A stretch of DNA of 64,000 nt from Saccharopolyspora elongata (GCF_004348985.1 NZ_SMKW01000005.1:1-64000); one strand, 5' to 3'. Shown: positions 51,524 to 59,801, counted from the stretch's first letter. The notes: generated by a model not told the origin, from the letters alone. Numbers and translations are program-made.

Positions 51524-52132
51524 TCAGCGATGCCCGGTGAACACCGCGGCGATGACCGGGCGCAACGCGTCCCGCGCCGAGAAGGCGTCCGCGCCCGAGA
51601 GCGCGACCTGATCGGCCAGGCCCTGCACGGTCGCGAGGATCGTGCGAGCAGCGAGCACAGCGTCGACACCCGGCTCGACCTCGCCGCGCTCCACGCCGTC
51701 CTGGACCGCCTTCGTGACGTAGTCGAGGATGGCGCCGCCCGACTGCCGGGCGACCTCGGCGAGGCCGGCGTGGTGCAGCGCCTGCGCCTGCAGGCCCTGC
51801 CGGACGCGGTACTCGACGTCCCGTTCCTCGTCGAGCGGCAGCAGTTCGACGAGGCTGTCGAGCAGCACCTCGGCGATCGGGAGGCGGGCGGCCTCGCCGT
51901 CGCGGACGCGAATCCGCACCCGCTCGCCCATGCGGCGCGTGGCGTCCTCGTAGGCGAAGTGCAGCAGCGCGTCCTTGCCCGCGAAGTAGTGCTGGATGAG
52001 CCCGACCGAGATCCCGGCCTCGGTCGCCACCCGCGAGAACGAGACGCCCGCGAAGCCCTCCGCGGCGAGCAGGCGCTGGAAGGCCCGCGCGATCTGGGCG
52101 CGACGCTGATCATGATCGGCAACCCGCGGCAC
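51524..52132 (-). CDS. TetR-family regulator
   Basis: A 202-residue TetR/BetI-like protein: AQIARAFQRLLAAEGFAGVS, FSRVATEAGISVGLIQHYFA (HTH) and a helical TetR_C_6-type domain. ATG at 52132. It lies upstream of the carboxylesterase on the same strand and is divergent from the YqeY-like gene, so either may be its target. Confidence 0.87.
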   Translation of the reverse strand: MPRVADHDQRRAQIARAFQRLLAAEGFAGVSFSRVATEAGISVGLIQHYFAGKDALLHFAYEDATRRMGERVRIRVRDGEAARLPIAEVLLDSLVELLPLDEERDVEYRVRQGLQAQALHHAGLAEVARQSGGAILDYVTKAVQDGVERGEVEPGVDAVLAARTILATVQGLADQVALSGADAFSARDALRPVIAAVFTGHR

Positions 52133-52194
52133 CCGAATATCGTACAGCCGTACTGCTATCGAAGGCAGCTCGGCGACACCCGGATTGGAGTCCC

Positions 52195-52545
52195 ATGCGC
52201 ACCAGCCTGCGTGACGACCTGAAAACGGCCCTCAAGGCCCGGAACAACGTCGCCGTCGCGGCGCTCCGCTCCGCCTTGGCGGCGATCGACAACGCCGAAG
52301 CCGTGCCCGCGGGCCGCTCGCTGAGCAGCGGGAACGAACACGTCGCGGGTGCGGCGCTGGGCGTTGGCGCGGCGGAGGCGCAACGCCGTCGGCTCACCGA
52401 GTCCGACATGCGGTCGATCGTGGCGAACGAGGTGCGGGAGCGAGCGGCCGCGGCGGAGGAGTACGAGCAGGCCGGGCGCGACGACCTCGCCGAACGGCTC
52501 CGCGCGGAGGCCGCGGTGCTGAGCCGCCACCTGGGAACTCCCTGA
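52195..52545 (+). CDS. GatB/YqeY-domain protein
   Basis: A 116-residue protein with the YqeY pattern: LRDDLKTALKARNNVAVAAL, SALAAIDNAEAV and DMRSIVANEVRERAAAAEEY. YqeY resembles the tail domain of GatB that binds tRNA; in single-domain form its role is unclear. It is shorter than typical (about 150 residues) because the C-terminal helix bundle is reduced. Confidence 0.8.
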   Translation: MRTSLRDDLKTALKARNNVAVAALRSALAAIDNAEAVPAGRSLSSGNEHVAGAALGVGAAEAQRRRLTESDMRSIVANEVRERAAAAEEYEQAGRDDLAERLRAEAAVLSRHLGTP

Positions 52546-52620
52546 TGCATTTGCTGTTCCCGCAAACAGCGTTGCCGGATTTTGGATCGCGGGGCCATGT
52601 TGGTGTCGGAGGTGGTCGAG

Positions 52621-52716
52621 ATGACCGAACGACAAGCCGCGCGGGATCCCTTCTCGAACGAACTGGAAGCGCGCATCTGCGAACTCGTCATGGGAGACAG
52701 GCGTCATGGCATCTGA
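52621..52716 (+). CDS. Possible 31-residue ORF overlapping methyltransferase start
   Basis: ATG at 52621 follows GGAGG by eight bases and opens a 31-codon frame (MTERQAARDPFSNELEARIC...) that overlaps the methyltransferase start by 11 bp. Coupled translation is possible; no family recognised. Confidence 0.35.
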   Translation: MTERQAARDPFSNELEARICELVMGDRRHGI

Positions 52717-53314
52717 GGTGACCGGGCAGGAGTTCTGGGACGAGCGCTACAGCAGCGAGGACCAGCTGTTCAGCGGCGAGCCGAACGGGGCGCTCGTCGC
52801 CGAAGCGGCCGACCTGCCGCCCGGGCAAGCGCTCGACGTGGGATGCGGCGAAGGCGCGGACGCGCTCTGGCTGGCCCGGCGCGGGTGGCAGGTCACCGCG
52901 GTGGACGTCTCGCAGGTCGCGCTGGAGCGCGCCGCCCGAGTCGCGGCGGGCGGTCCAGAAGTGGCCTGGACGCGCGCCGACCTGAACACCGCCGCGCCGC
53001 CGGCCCTCGCGTTCGACCTGGTGTCGGTGCACTACTTCCCGCTCGTGAAGCAGCCCGGGCACGCGGCCCTGCGCGGCTTGCTGGCCTCGGTCGCCCCGGG
53101 CGGCACGTTCCTGTTCGTCGGCCACGACATGACGGACATGCCACCGGAAGCCGCGTACGGCTTCGAGCCGAGCGAGTTCTACCAGCCCCACGAGATCGCC
53201 GAACTCCTCGACGGCGATTGGACCGTGCTGGTCGACGAATCCCGCCTGCGGAACCCCCCGTCGCCCGGCGGCCATACCCACGACACCGTCCTCCGGGCCC
53301 AACGTCTGCGGTGA
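52706..53314 (+). CDS. Class I SAM-dependent methyltransferase
   Basis: A 202-residue methyltransferase with motif I ALDVGCGEGADALWLARRGW, the acidic residue AVDVS at the end of strand 2, and PGGTFLFVGHD after strand 5; it resembles the tellurite-resistance/TehB-like group with a short N-terminus (FWDERYSSEDQLFSGEPN). Substrate unknown. A hairpin terminator follows at 53321. Confidence 0.87.
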   Translation: MASEVTGQEFWDERYSSEDQLFSGEPNGALVAEAADLPPGQALDVGCGEGADALWLARRGWQVTAVDVSQVALERAARVAAGGPEVAWTRADLNTAAPPALAFDLVSVHYFPLVKQPGHAALRGLLASVAPGGTFLFVGHDMTDMPPEAAYGFEPSEFYQPHEIAELLDGDWTVLVDESRLRNPPSPGGHTHDTVLRAQRLR

Positions 53315-53320
53315 GGTGCT

Positions 53321-53362
53321 CGTGAGTGTTCGTTCCGGTTCTTACCGGTACGAGCACTCACG
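53321..53362. terminator. Hairpin terminator after methyltransferase
   Basis: CGTGAGTG... (53321-) pairs with ...CACTCACG (to 53362) over 19 bp with two mismatches around a TCTT loop. It starts 7 bp after the stop codon. No T tract follows. Confidence 0.75.
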
Positions 53363-53452
53363 ACCCTCGACGCAGCGGGCACGGTCGTCCTATGTGGACT
53401 ATGGGCAGATGGCGGCGTCCGGGAACGCTCCTCCGAAGGCGCTAGGTGGCGG

Positions 53453-53505
53453 TTTCGCGCGAAATCGCCATCCCGCCCCACGCAGATCGCCGGTTTCGCG
53501 CGAAA
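53453..53505. repeat. Twin TTTCGCGCGAAA palindromes, copy C
   Basis: The 12-bp palindrome occurs at 53453-53464 and 53494-53505, 41 bp apart. The rest of 53515-53688 has no gene I can support. The pair lies between the methyltransferase terminator and the broken LCP gene. Confidence 0.75.
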
Positions 53506-53688
53506 TCTACGCCCTGTGCTCCCGCGCACCACTCTGAAACGCCCCTTACAGCTTGCGGGCGATGACGTGGGCCTGCGCGGCTGGAGGAGAGGCAAGAGGC
53601 TTCGGCCACGGCTGGGGAGTTTGGCCACGAGGCCGTCCATTTTTGTGGACAGGAGCAACTTTCCGGCGAGCGGAACGTCTTCGCGGAT

Positions 53689-54551
53689 ATGAACACCTAT
53701 CAGTTCCGGAACGACTGGGCCGCGCCGAACCGCGGTGCCGGAAGACCACGCCGGAGGGGCCGCAAGATCTTCGCGGTCGTGGTGGTCCTGGTGCTGTTAC
53801 CGGTGCTGTTCGGGGGATGGCTGTGGTTCCACGTCGACTCCTCGATCCGGCGGGTCGACGCCTTCCCGGACTACCCGGGCCGCCCGGCGGCGGGCGCGGG
53901 CACGAACTGGCTGATCGTGGGCTCGGACAGCCGCGAGGGGCTGGATCCGGAGACGGCGGCCGGGCTGCACGTCGGCGAGGCGGAGGGCCGGCGCACGGAC
54001 ACGATCATGATCGCCCACCTGCCGGACAACTCCACGGCCCCGACGCTGATCAGCCTTCCGCGCGACTCGCGGGTGCCGGTCCCCGGCCATGGGCGGACGA
54101 TGATCAACGCGGCCTTCGCGGAGGGCGGCCCGCAGCTGCTGGCGCAGACGGTCGAGCAGGCCACGGGCCTGCGCATCGACCACTACGCCGAGATCGGCTT
54201 CGGCGGGTTCGCGGAGATCGTCGAGGCGGTGGGCGGCGTCGAGATGTGCCTGGACCAGGAGATGCACGACACCCAGACCCGCCAGACGCTGCAGGCGGGC
54301 TGCCAGCGCTTGGACGGCGCGAACGCCCTGACCTTCGTCCGCATGCGCTACAGCGATGCGACCCCGCGTTCCTGAGCGACCTGCTGTCGCTGGCGTGGGC
54401 GATGCGCGGCATCTCGTCGGGCGAGGTGGTGACGACGACGGTTCCGGTGACCGACGGCACCGCGAAGAGCTGGGACAAGAAGAAGGCCATCGAACTCTTC
54501 GAGACCGTGAACGCCGACCAGCCCGTCCCGGAGGACCTGATCGTCGACTGA
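53689..54551 (+). pseudogene. LytR-CpsA-Psr (LCP) protein, broken by deletion and frameshift
   Basis: The intact frame (53689-54375) has a cytoplasmic start, one membrane helix (about 27-47) and the LCP core: NWLIVGSDSREG, RTDTIMIAHL, LISLPRDSRVPVPG, EIVEAVGGVEMC and ANALTFVRMRYSDATPRS, then a stop. The C-terminal part (FLSDLLSLAWAMRG... to a stop at 54551) continues in another frame. The region usually lying between them (about 40-60 residues after the Arg-rich RYSD motif) is missing, so a deletion fused and shifted the frame. LCP proteins attach glycopolymers to the wall. Confidence 0.75.
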
Positions 54552-54566
54552 GCGCATACTCGTCGG

Positions 54567-55067
54567 ATGTTCCCGGAACCCACGGATCCCGCGGCCTCGC
54601 GCGGCGAGGTGCTCCTCCGCTACCTCGACTTCTTCCGGGGCAGCGTGATCGACAAGGTGGCGGCCCTGCCGGATGCGGAGCTGCGATCCAGCCGGGTCCA
54701 GTCGGGGTGGACGCCGCTGGAACTGGTCAAGCACCTGACCTTCGCCGAACTGCGCTGGATCGAATGGGGATTCGAGGGTCGTCGGGTCGAAGACCCGTGG
54801 GGTGACAGGACGAACGGCCGCTGGCACGTGGCCCCGGAGGAAACCCGCGACGATCTGGCGGCGGCCCTCCGCGGCCAGGGACGGCGAACCTCCGAAGTCG
54901 TGGCGATCACGCCCCTGGAGAAGACGGGTGAGCCGGGACCGCGCTGGAAGGGCGCGGAACCGGCGACCCTGGAAAGGGTGCTGCTGCACCTCGTCCAGGA
55001 ATACGCCCGCCACCTGGGCCAGCTCGACATCGTCGTGGAACAGGCCGGCGGCCCGACCGGCGAGTGA
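54567..55067 (+). CDS. DinB-family protein (DUF664)
   Basis: A 166-residue DinB-like protein: GEVLLRYLDFFRGSVIDKVA, WTPLELVKHLTFAELRWIEW with the first His ligand, and LLHLVQEYARHLGQLDIV with two more. Such metal-binding four-helix proteins use mycothiol or related thiols in actinobacteria. It starts 15 bp after the end of the broken LCP gene. Confidence 0.85.
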   Translation: MFPEPTDPAASRGEVLLRYLDFFRGSVIDKVAALPDAELRSSRVQSGWTPLELVKHLTFAELRWIEWGFEGRRVEDPWGDRTNGRWHVAPEETRDDLAAALRGQGRRTSEVVAITPLEKTGEPGPRWKGAEPATLERVLLHLVQEYARHLGQLDIVVEQAGGPTGE

Positions 55068-55070
55068 AGT

Positions 55071-55118
55071 CCCCGTGTTCACTTTCTGTTGCTATAGCAG
55101 CAGAAAGTGCACACGGGG
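55071..55118. terminator. Bidirectional hairpin between convergent genes
   Basis: CCCCGTGTTCAC... (55071-55088) pairs with ...GTGCACACGGGG (55101-55118) over 18 bp with one mismatch; the loop TTGCTATAGCAG is itself self-complementary. It lies 3 bp after the DinB stop and 12 bp before the end of the convergent gene. Related to 24275-24325. Confidence 0.75.
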
Positions 55119-55129
55119 CTCTCACGGCG

Positions 55130-55567
55130 TCAGCGGCGCGGCGGCTTCATCTGCAGCGGGACACCGATGAGGTTCAGCGCGTTGATCAGCGCTACCTGGG
55201 CGACCAGGTGACCGAGCTCGGCCTCGTCCGGGAACGCCTTGCGCAGCGCCTCCCACTGGTCGTCGCCGATGTGCTCGCGGCGGGTGGCCGCCTCGGCGTA
55301 GCCCAGCGCGGCCCGCTCCCGCTCGTCGTAGAGCTCCGACTCCTGCCACACGGCCAGCTGGAGGAGCCGGTCCTCGGTCTCGCCGATCCGGCGCGCCTCC
55401 CGGCCGTGCATGTCGACGCAGAAGACGCAGCCGTTGATCTGCGAAACCCGGACCTTGACCAGCTCCCGCACCTTGTCGTCCAGCGGCCCCTTGCGGAGCG
55501 CGGCGTCGGCGTCCTTGAAGCCCTTGTAGGGCTCAGGTGCCGCTTCGCCGAGGTTCAGACGTGCCAT
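55130..55567 (-). CDS. Carboxymuconolactone decarboxylase/AhpD-family protein
   Basis: A 145-residue protein with the peroxidase-like CxxC motif CVFCVDMH. ATG at 55567 follows GGGAG. Genes of this kind are the usual partners of ECF41 sigma factors, and one lies directly upstream on the same strand, 47 bp away. In such pairs the sigma factor drives transcription of the partner; the enzymatic role of the partner is not known. Confidence 0.88.
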   Translation of the reverse strand: MARLNLGEAAPEPYKGFKDADAALRKGPLDDKVRELVKVRVSQINGCVFCVDMHGREARRIGETEDRLLQLAVWQESELYDERERAALGYAEAATRREHIGDDQWEALRKAFPDEAELGHLVAQVALINALNLIGVPLQMKPPRR

Positions 55568-55572
55568 CGTTG

Positions 55573-55605
55573 TCTCCCTGTGGTTCTGAGCTGTCACCAG
55601 GGAGA
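55573..55605. promoter_or_regulatory. Inverted repeat between sigma and partner gene
   Basis: TCTCCCTG (55573-55580) and CAGGGAGA (55598-55605) are perfect inverted repeats spanning the 47-bp gap. GGGAG of the left arm serves as ribosome site on the minus strand. The dyad may hide or expose the start region. A clear ECF41 -35/-10 promoter on the minus strand was not found. Confidence 0.4.
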
Positions 55606-55614
55606 CGAGCGGGC

Positions 55615-56502
55615 CTACTCGGATGTGACCGCCTTGAGGTGAGCGAGTTTCTGCGGGTTGAGCACCCGCCGGTAGGCGACGATCCGGCCATCGGCGAACC
55701 CGAACGTGTCGACGGAGTGGATCCCGCCTCCCCGGTGGAGCACCAGCGCCGGCTCGCCGCCGATCTCGACGATGTCGATGCGGTCGGCCCGCCACCGGCG
55801 AGCCACCCGGACCAGGACCTCGGCGATGCGCCGGCCGCCGAGGATGGGCACGCGGGCCGCGCTGACCTGCCCGCCGCCGTCGGTGAGGTAGACGGCATCG
55901 GGATGCATCAGCTCGACCAGTGCGGCGAGGTCCCCGGTCTCGTAGGCGGCGCGGAACGCGATGACCAGGCGATCCAGCTCGGCGCGCGGCACGTCCGGCG
56001 CGCTGCCCCTCGCCTCGGCCACCCGGTGCCGCGCCCGCGAGGCCAGCTTCCGGGCGGCGGGCACCGAGCCGCCCTGCACCTCGGCGATCCGCGCGAACTC
56101 CAGCCCGAACACGTCGTGCAGCACGAGGGCCACCCGCTCCGGCGGGCTCAGCTCCTCCATGATCAGCAGCATCGCGGAGCCGACCGACTCGTCGACGAGC
56201 ACCGGCTCGGCGGCGTCCGGCCCGGTCAGCAGGGGTTCCGGCAACCACGGCCCGAAGTAGCTCTCCCGCTGCACCCGGGCGGATTTGAGGATGTCGTAGG
56301 ACCGCCGCGCGGCGACGGTGACCAGCCAGGCCCGCAGGTCGTCGACGCCGCCCAGGTCCGCCGCGGCGGCTCGCAGCCACACGTCCTGCACGACGTCCTC
56401 GGCATCGGCGACGCTGCCGAGCAACCGGTAGGCCACGCCGAAGACGGCAGGCCGGTGCTCCTGCCACTCCGTCCCCAACCGGTCGCGGTGTCCGCCACCC
56501 AT
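55615..56502 (-). CDS. ECF41-type sigma factor (SigJ-like)
   Basis: A 295-residue sigma factor: region 2 (RPAVFGVAYRLLGSVADAED, VVQDVWLRA), region 4 (LSPPERVALVLHDVFGLEFA) and a C-terminal SnoaL-like (NTF2-fold) extension of about 110 residues that replaces an anti-sigma factor in ECF41. The carboxymuconolactone decarboxylase gene downstream confirms the class. ATG at 56502. Confidence 0.9.
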   Translation of the reverse strand: MGGGHRDRLGTEWQEHRPAVFGVAYRLLGSVADAEDVVQDVWLRAAAADLGGVDDLRAWLVTVAARRSYDILKSARVQRESYFGPWLPEPLLTGPDAAEPVLVDESVGSAMLLIMEELSPPERVALVLHDVFGLEFARIAEVQGGSVPAARKLASRARHRVAEARGSAPDVPRAELDRLVIAFRAAYETGDLAALVELMHPDAVYLTDGGGQVSAARVPILGGRRIAEVLVRVARRWRADRIDIVEIGGEPALVLHRGGGIHSVDTFGFADGRIVAYRRVLNPQKLAHLKAVTSE

Positions 56503-56540
56503 GCAGGTCCTCCTGAGCAGAGCCTTACCCGAACAAATTC

Positions 56541-56568
56541 AATCATTAACTCTTTTGGTCTAATGATT
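56541..56568. promoter_or_regulatory. AT-rich dyad upstream of ECF41 gene
   Basis: AATCATTA (56541-56548) and TAATGATT (56561-56568) form an 8-bp inverted repeat with a 12-bp centre, 39 bp before the sigma-factor start. Its AT content is unusual here. A binding protein is not identified. Confidence 0.5.
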
Positions 56569-56721
56569 ATTACGCCGAGTAGTCCAGTAATGTTCTCCGC
56601 ATCCGCTCCGGCGGACGTTCACCCGGAAACTTCCCGGATCTTATTGGGTAGGCGCACCTCGGCCTGCACTCCTCGATGCCCAGCGCGTTCGCGCACAGTT
56701 CTGATCGAAAGGTTGCGGAAG

Positions 56722-57123
56722 TTGTTGGCGAAACTCACCCGTCGCGTCCTGCTCGCCACTGCCCTGACCGCCGGAACGATGGCGACGGTCGCGGCGGTGG
56801 CCCCGGCACAGGGCGAAACCCCCAGCACGGTCCGGCTTTCGCTGGACAACGGCCGCGGAGCGGCGCTCGGCAACGCGGTCCTGACCTGCCACCCGGCGGG
56901 CGGCACGCACAAGAACGCGGCGAAGGCGTGCAGCGACCTGGACGCGGTCGGGGCGGATTTCCGCCTGATGACGGCGAAGCCGGCGATGGCGTGCACCCTC
57001 CAGTACCAGCCGGTCACGGCGAAGCTGGAGGGGAACTGGCGCGGGCGGACGGTGAGCTTCACCGAGACCTACCCGAACAGCTGCGCCCTGACGGTCGAGA
57101 CCGGGGTCGTCTTCGACTTCTGA
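56722..57123 (+). CDS. Subtilisin-inhibitor-like secreted protein
   Basis: A 133-residue SSI-type inhibitor. A signal peptide (about residues 1-30) precedes the mature part with the family cysteines in LTCHPAGGTHKNAAKAC (two), AMACTLQYQPV and NSCAL, and the ending VVFDF. By alignment to SSI (CPM-VYDPV) the reactive P1 residue would be Leu in CTL-QYQPV. SSI proteins block subtilisin-like proteases. The TTG start at 56722 is uncertain; several TTG codons lie together. Confidence 0.8.
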   Translation: MLAKLTRRVLLATALTAGTMATVAAVAPAQGETPSTVRLSLDNGRGAALGNAVLTCHPAGGTHKNAAKACSDLDAVGADFRLMTAKPAMACTLQYQPVTAKLEGNWRGRTVSFTETYPNSCALTVETGVVFDF

Positions 57124-57127
57124 GCCG

Positions 57128-57583
57128 CTAGCCGAAGTCCTTGGTCTGCCAGCGGTCCGGCCGGATCTCGACGTACTCAGGTTCGCCTGCGGTGTTCCCG
57201 CCGCTGAGTTCCCAGTCGGCCCAGCCGTCGATGGCATCGGCGGGGAGGTAGCGGCTGCCGATGGCGACGAGCTCGTCGCGAGTGGGCCGCTGCTGCTTGA
57301 CGACGGTGCCTTCGACGGTGACGTACCGGTACGGAACCTCCGCCCGCTGGACGGAAATCGAAACCTTCCCGGCGAGCCGGATGAGCCGTGACTTCCGCTT
57401 GTCCTTCCTGGTGACCACGGCGATGTTCCCGCCAGGCCGGTAGCTGTACCAGGTCGGCAGCGTCGACGGCGGCCGGTCGTCGTCGCTGCCGACGCTGAGC
57501 ACGGCGACGTGCGGCCGCGCGAGGAATTCCTCCCGCTCGGCGGCGCTGAGCTTCCGGTGCTGGCCAGGCCTGTCAGCAGACAT
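57128..57583 (-). CDS. Pyridoxamine 5'-phosphate oxidase-fold protein
   Basis: A 151-residue split-barrel protein: FLARPHVAVLSVGSDDDRPPS, TWYSYRPGGNIAVVTRKDKRKSRL, partly as TWYSYRPGGNIAVV, and RYVTVEGTVVKQQRPT. Such proteins bind FMN or F420; the actinobacterial ones of this length are often F420-dependent. ATG at 57583. It converges with the SSI gene 5 bp away. Confidence 0.82.
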   Translation of the reverse strand: MSADRPGQHRKLSAAEREEFLARPHVAVLSVGSDDDRPPSTLPTWYSYRPGGNIAVVTRKDKRKSRLIRLAGKVSISVQRAEVPYRYVTVEGTVVKQQRPTRDELVAIGSRYLPADAIDGWADWELSGGNTAGEPEYVEIRPDRWQTKDFG

Positions 57584-57723
57584 CTGAACTCCCAACGATG
57601 GTGGTGCAATCCCCAACCGACGCCGCAACGCGATCATTCCCGAATCCCGGCTGTGCTGTGCGTCATCCGGTCGCGTTGAGCCACCGGAGTACGCTGCCCA
57701 CTGTCCAAACAGGAGGGTGCGAG

Positions 57724-58059
57724 ATGTCGCTGATCGAGTGGGCCGACTTCGAGAAGGTGGAACTGCGCGTGGGCACGATCGTGCAGGCGAAGCCGAACGA
57801 GAAGGCACGCAAACCGGCGTACGTCCTGACCGTCGACCTCGGCGAGATGGGCCTGAAGACGTCGAGCGCGCAGATCACGGACCACTACGAACCAGAAGCC
57901 CTGATCGGCCGCCAAGTGCTGTGCGTGTGCAACTTCGAGCCGAAGCGAATCGCGGGAGTCAAGTCGGAAGTACTGGTAACGGGAGCCCACGACGAGCAGA
58001 ACAGCGTGGTCCTAGCGGGCTTCGACCACCAGGTCCCGAACGGCACCCGCCTCCTCTGA
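57724..58059 (+). CDS. csaA: CsaA-like tRNA-binding protein
   Basis: A 111-residue protein with the EMAP-II-like tRNA-binding fold: DFEKVELRVGTIVQAKPNEK, KPAYVLTVDLGEMGLKTSSA, LIGRQVLCVCNF. The KPAY...SSAQIT combination fits CsaA, a small chaperone-like tRNA-binding protein. ATG at 57724 follows AGGAGG. The downstream 250 bp contain no gene I can support. Confidence 0.85.
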   Translation: MSLIEWADFEKVELRVGTIVQAKPNEKARKPAYVLTVDLGEMGLKTSSAQITDHYEPEALIGRQVLCVCNFEPKRIAGVKSEVLVTGAHDEQNSVVLAGFDHQVPNGTRLL

Positions 58060-58307
58060 TCGCGACCTGCCGCTCAGTCCCCGGCGTCCCGAGCGACCCG
58101 CCGACCCCACAGAACAAGCGGAATCTGCAACGGCAGCCGCGCGAACCCGACCACCCTCCAAGGCAATGACCGACGCCGCCAGGCGAGGGCCATCGTCACG
58201 TTCGCAGGAAAGACGGCGGCGAAGGCAATCAAGACGAGGACGTGGCGCCGAAGCGGCGAGGTCGCTGGCAGTCGCTGCTCGGATGGATCCCGAGCCTCGT
58301 TGTCACG

Positions 58308-58751
58308 TCAGGCCAGGTCATTCGGGGCAAGTTGGTTCGGCTGGCCGTACTCGGGCTTTTGCCACTTGAGGTTGGTGGGGCGGTCCCCGCCACTGGAGAG
58401 GAAGGTCCGGGCGGCTTGCCGGGCAGTGGGGATTGGGATTGCGGAGTCGATCGGGGCGTCGGTCCAGGTTCCGCCGTAGTCGAATCCGGAGTCGTCGGGC
58501 ATTGGAACTGTGCCTTTGCTGGTTTCAAGGATGTCGGCGGGTTTGTCGCAGTAGATCAGCGAGCTGTAGTCAGGCTGGCCGAGCCCGATTTGCAGAATGT
58601 GCTGGCGGTCGGCGGTGACGATTTCGGCGTAGGTGGGAACATCTTCCTCGATGGCGTCGGCGGTCACGCGGTCGAGGAGAGCATCGAGTTCGGCAACCGT
58701 GGTGACCTCGGCGGGGGCTTCGTCGGGGTGGTACATAACGGTGAACGCCAT
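58308..58751 (-). CDS. Imm1-family immunity protein
   Basis: A 147-residue protein matching the Imm1 layout: VTTVAELDALLDRV, YAEIVTADRQHILQIGLG, SLIYCD, ASKG-like SKGTVPMP, and the C-terminal end IPIPTARQAARTFLSSGGDRP. Imm1 proteins neutralise polymorphic toxins, often deaminases. ATG at 58751 follows GAGAAGGA. The adjacent toxin gene is only a stub (58784-58951), so this is an orphan immunity gene. Confidence 0.8.
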   Translation of the reverse strand: MAFTVMYHPDEAPAEVTTVAELDALLDRVTADAIEEDVPTYAEIVTADRQHILQIGLGQPDYSSLIYCDKPADILETSKGTVPMPDDSGFDYGGTWTDAPIDSAIPIPTARQAARTFLSSGGDRPTNLKWQKPEYGQPNQLAPNDLA

Positions 58752-58783
58752 CGCTGGAGTCCTTCTCCCGTTCCCTCGTAGAC

Positions 58784-58951
58784 CTAGCACCGCTGGCAGT
58801 GCGCGCGTTGTCGTCGGCGGTGCCGCGGGCAGTGTGGCGTCGCATCTGCGGAGATCTCGTTCAGCCGTTGGGAAATCTCGGCAAGCTGGTCGGCGTAGAG
58901 GTCATCCGCGATCCCGGCGAGCCGAACCCGCAGCTCTTCGATGTGACTCAC
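58784..58951 (-). pseudogene. Truncated toxin N-terminus before Imm1
   Basis: GTG at 58951 follows AAGGGAG and opens a 55-codon frame beginning VSHIEELRVRLAGIADDLYA, a helical start like those of secreted toxins that precede Imm1 genes. After about 30 residues it turns into low-complexity His/Arg sequence and stops. The toxin domain is missing, and Imm1 starts 32 bp downstream. Confidence 0.55.
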
Positions 58952-59273
58952 ACAGACTCCCTTGCTGTGGGTGACAAGTACCAGACAGCTAGTGATGATC
59001 TCTCGTCTACCCGACAAAGCGAATGCTCTGGTCTGCTAACAAGCCGACCGGGGTCTGAGCGGCAACGAACGCCGTGAGGCCTTGGAAGCGAGGCCTTGAG
59101 GACCGGCAGGCCACCAGCACGGCCTCGCATCCCGCCTCGGTCGGCGGCCAGGCGGTGGCTGGCGCGCGAACGGCCGGCATGACCCGCACGGCACCGTCAG
59201 GTCTGAGCTCGCTTGCGCGAAGTTGAGCTGATGAGCGGATTCGTGCGACGGCCGGAAGGCCTAGCATCGGAAC
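58952..59273. other. Intergenic region, no confident gene
   Basis: About 320 bp. A minus-strand frame (59007-59267, 86 residues) ends LTAFVAAQTPVGLLADQSIR and could be a remnant, but has no clear start or family. The -10 for the next gene, TAGCAT at 59262-59267, lies at its right end. Confidence 0.4.
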
Positions 59274-59636
59274 ATGGGAGGCGGGCGCGACGAGGACGAG
59301 AGCGTCGAGAACGAGATTTCTGGGGGAACCTTCGAGGGGCCGGTGTCACAGATCGGTCGTGTCAGTGGCGACTACACGATCAACTGGAAATCGCCGAAAA
59401 CCGACGAAGAGGCCTCGTTCGACGCCGAGTACATGGCCTACATGCGGGCGCGGATGGCGGCTGAAGCAGCCGCGCAGCGCAGGCGCAGGGCCGCGGCCAC
59501 CACCCGGGCCCTGATCATCGTCGGAGCCGTCGTCACCGTGCTCGTCCTCGGGTGGGGAAACCCGACGGCGGGCATCGTCGCTGCGTTCTGCGCGATTGTC
59601 GTGATCGGCTGGATGCTGCCGTCCGGGAAAGGGTGA
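59274..59636 (+). CDS. Small two-helix membrane protein with NEISGG motif
   Basis: A 120-residue protein starting with an acidic stretch, then ENEISGGTFEGPVSQIGRVS, a motif shared with effector/NTPase-associated proteins of actinomycetes, a charged helix (about 50-70) and two membrane helices (about 75-95 and 98-115). TAGCAT lies six bases before the ATG, so the transcript is probably leaderless. A 53-residue membrane protein follows three bases after its stop. Confidence 0.65.
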   Translation: MGGGRDEDESVENEISGGTFEGPVSQIGRVSGDYTINWKSPKTDEEASFDAEYMAYMRARMAAEAAAQRRRRAAATTRALIIVGAVVTVLVLGWGNPTAGIVAAFCAIVVIGWMLPSGKG

Positions 59637-59639
59637 ACC

Positions 59640-59801
59640 GTGGCCGGAATGCTGTTCCTGCTCATCATCGTCGTGGGCGGCGTGGCGCTGGCTCGGCTGG
59701 GGAAGGCCGCAGGCTGCGGGCCGGTCGGGATCGGGCTGTTGGTGGTCTTCGGCCTAGCGGCGATCTTCGGATTCCTGGAGGCCGCCGACCTAATGGACTG
59801 A
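59640..59801 (+). CDS. 53-residue two-helix membrane protein
   Basis: GTG at 59640 is three bases after the previous stop, with AAAGGG upstream. The protein has a helix LFLLIIVVGGVALARL, a short cytoplasmic-type loop KAAGCGP and a second helix IGLLVVFGLAAIFGFL with an acidic end. It would be made together with the 120-residue protein. No family recognised. Confidence 0.55.
   Translation: MAGMLFLLIIVVGGVALARLGKAAGCGPVGIGLLVVFGLAAIFGFLEAADLMD

Noticed and set aside
53546-53749. A minus-strand frame ending HVIARKL beside the LCP gene
   Set aside because: The ending could be a remnant of an enzyme, but the rest overlaps the LCP start and has no family resemblance.
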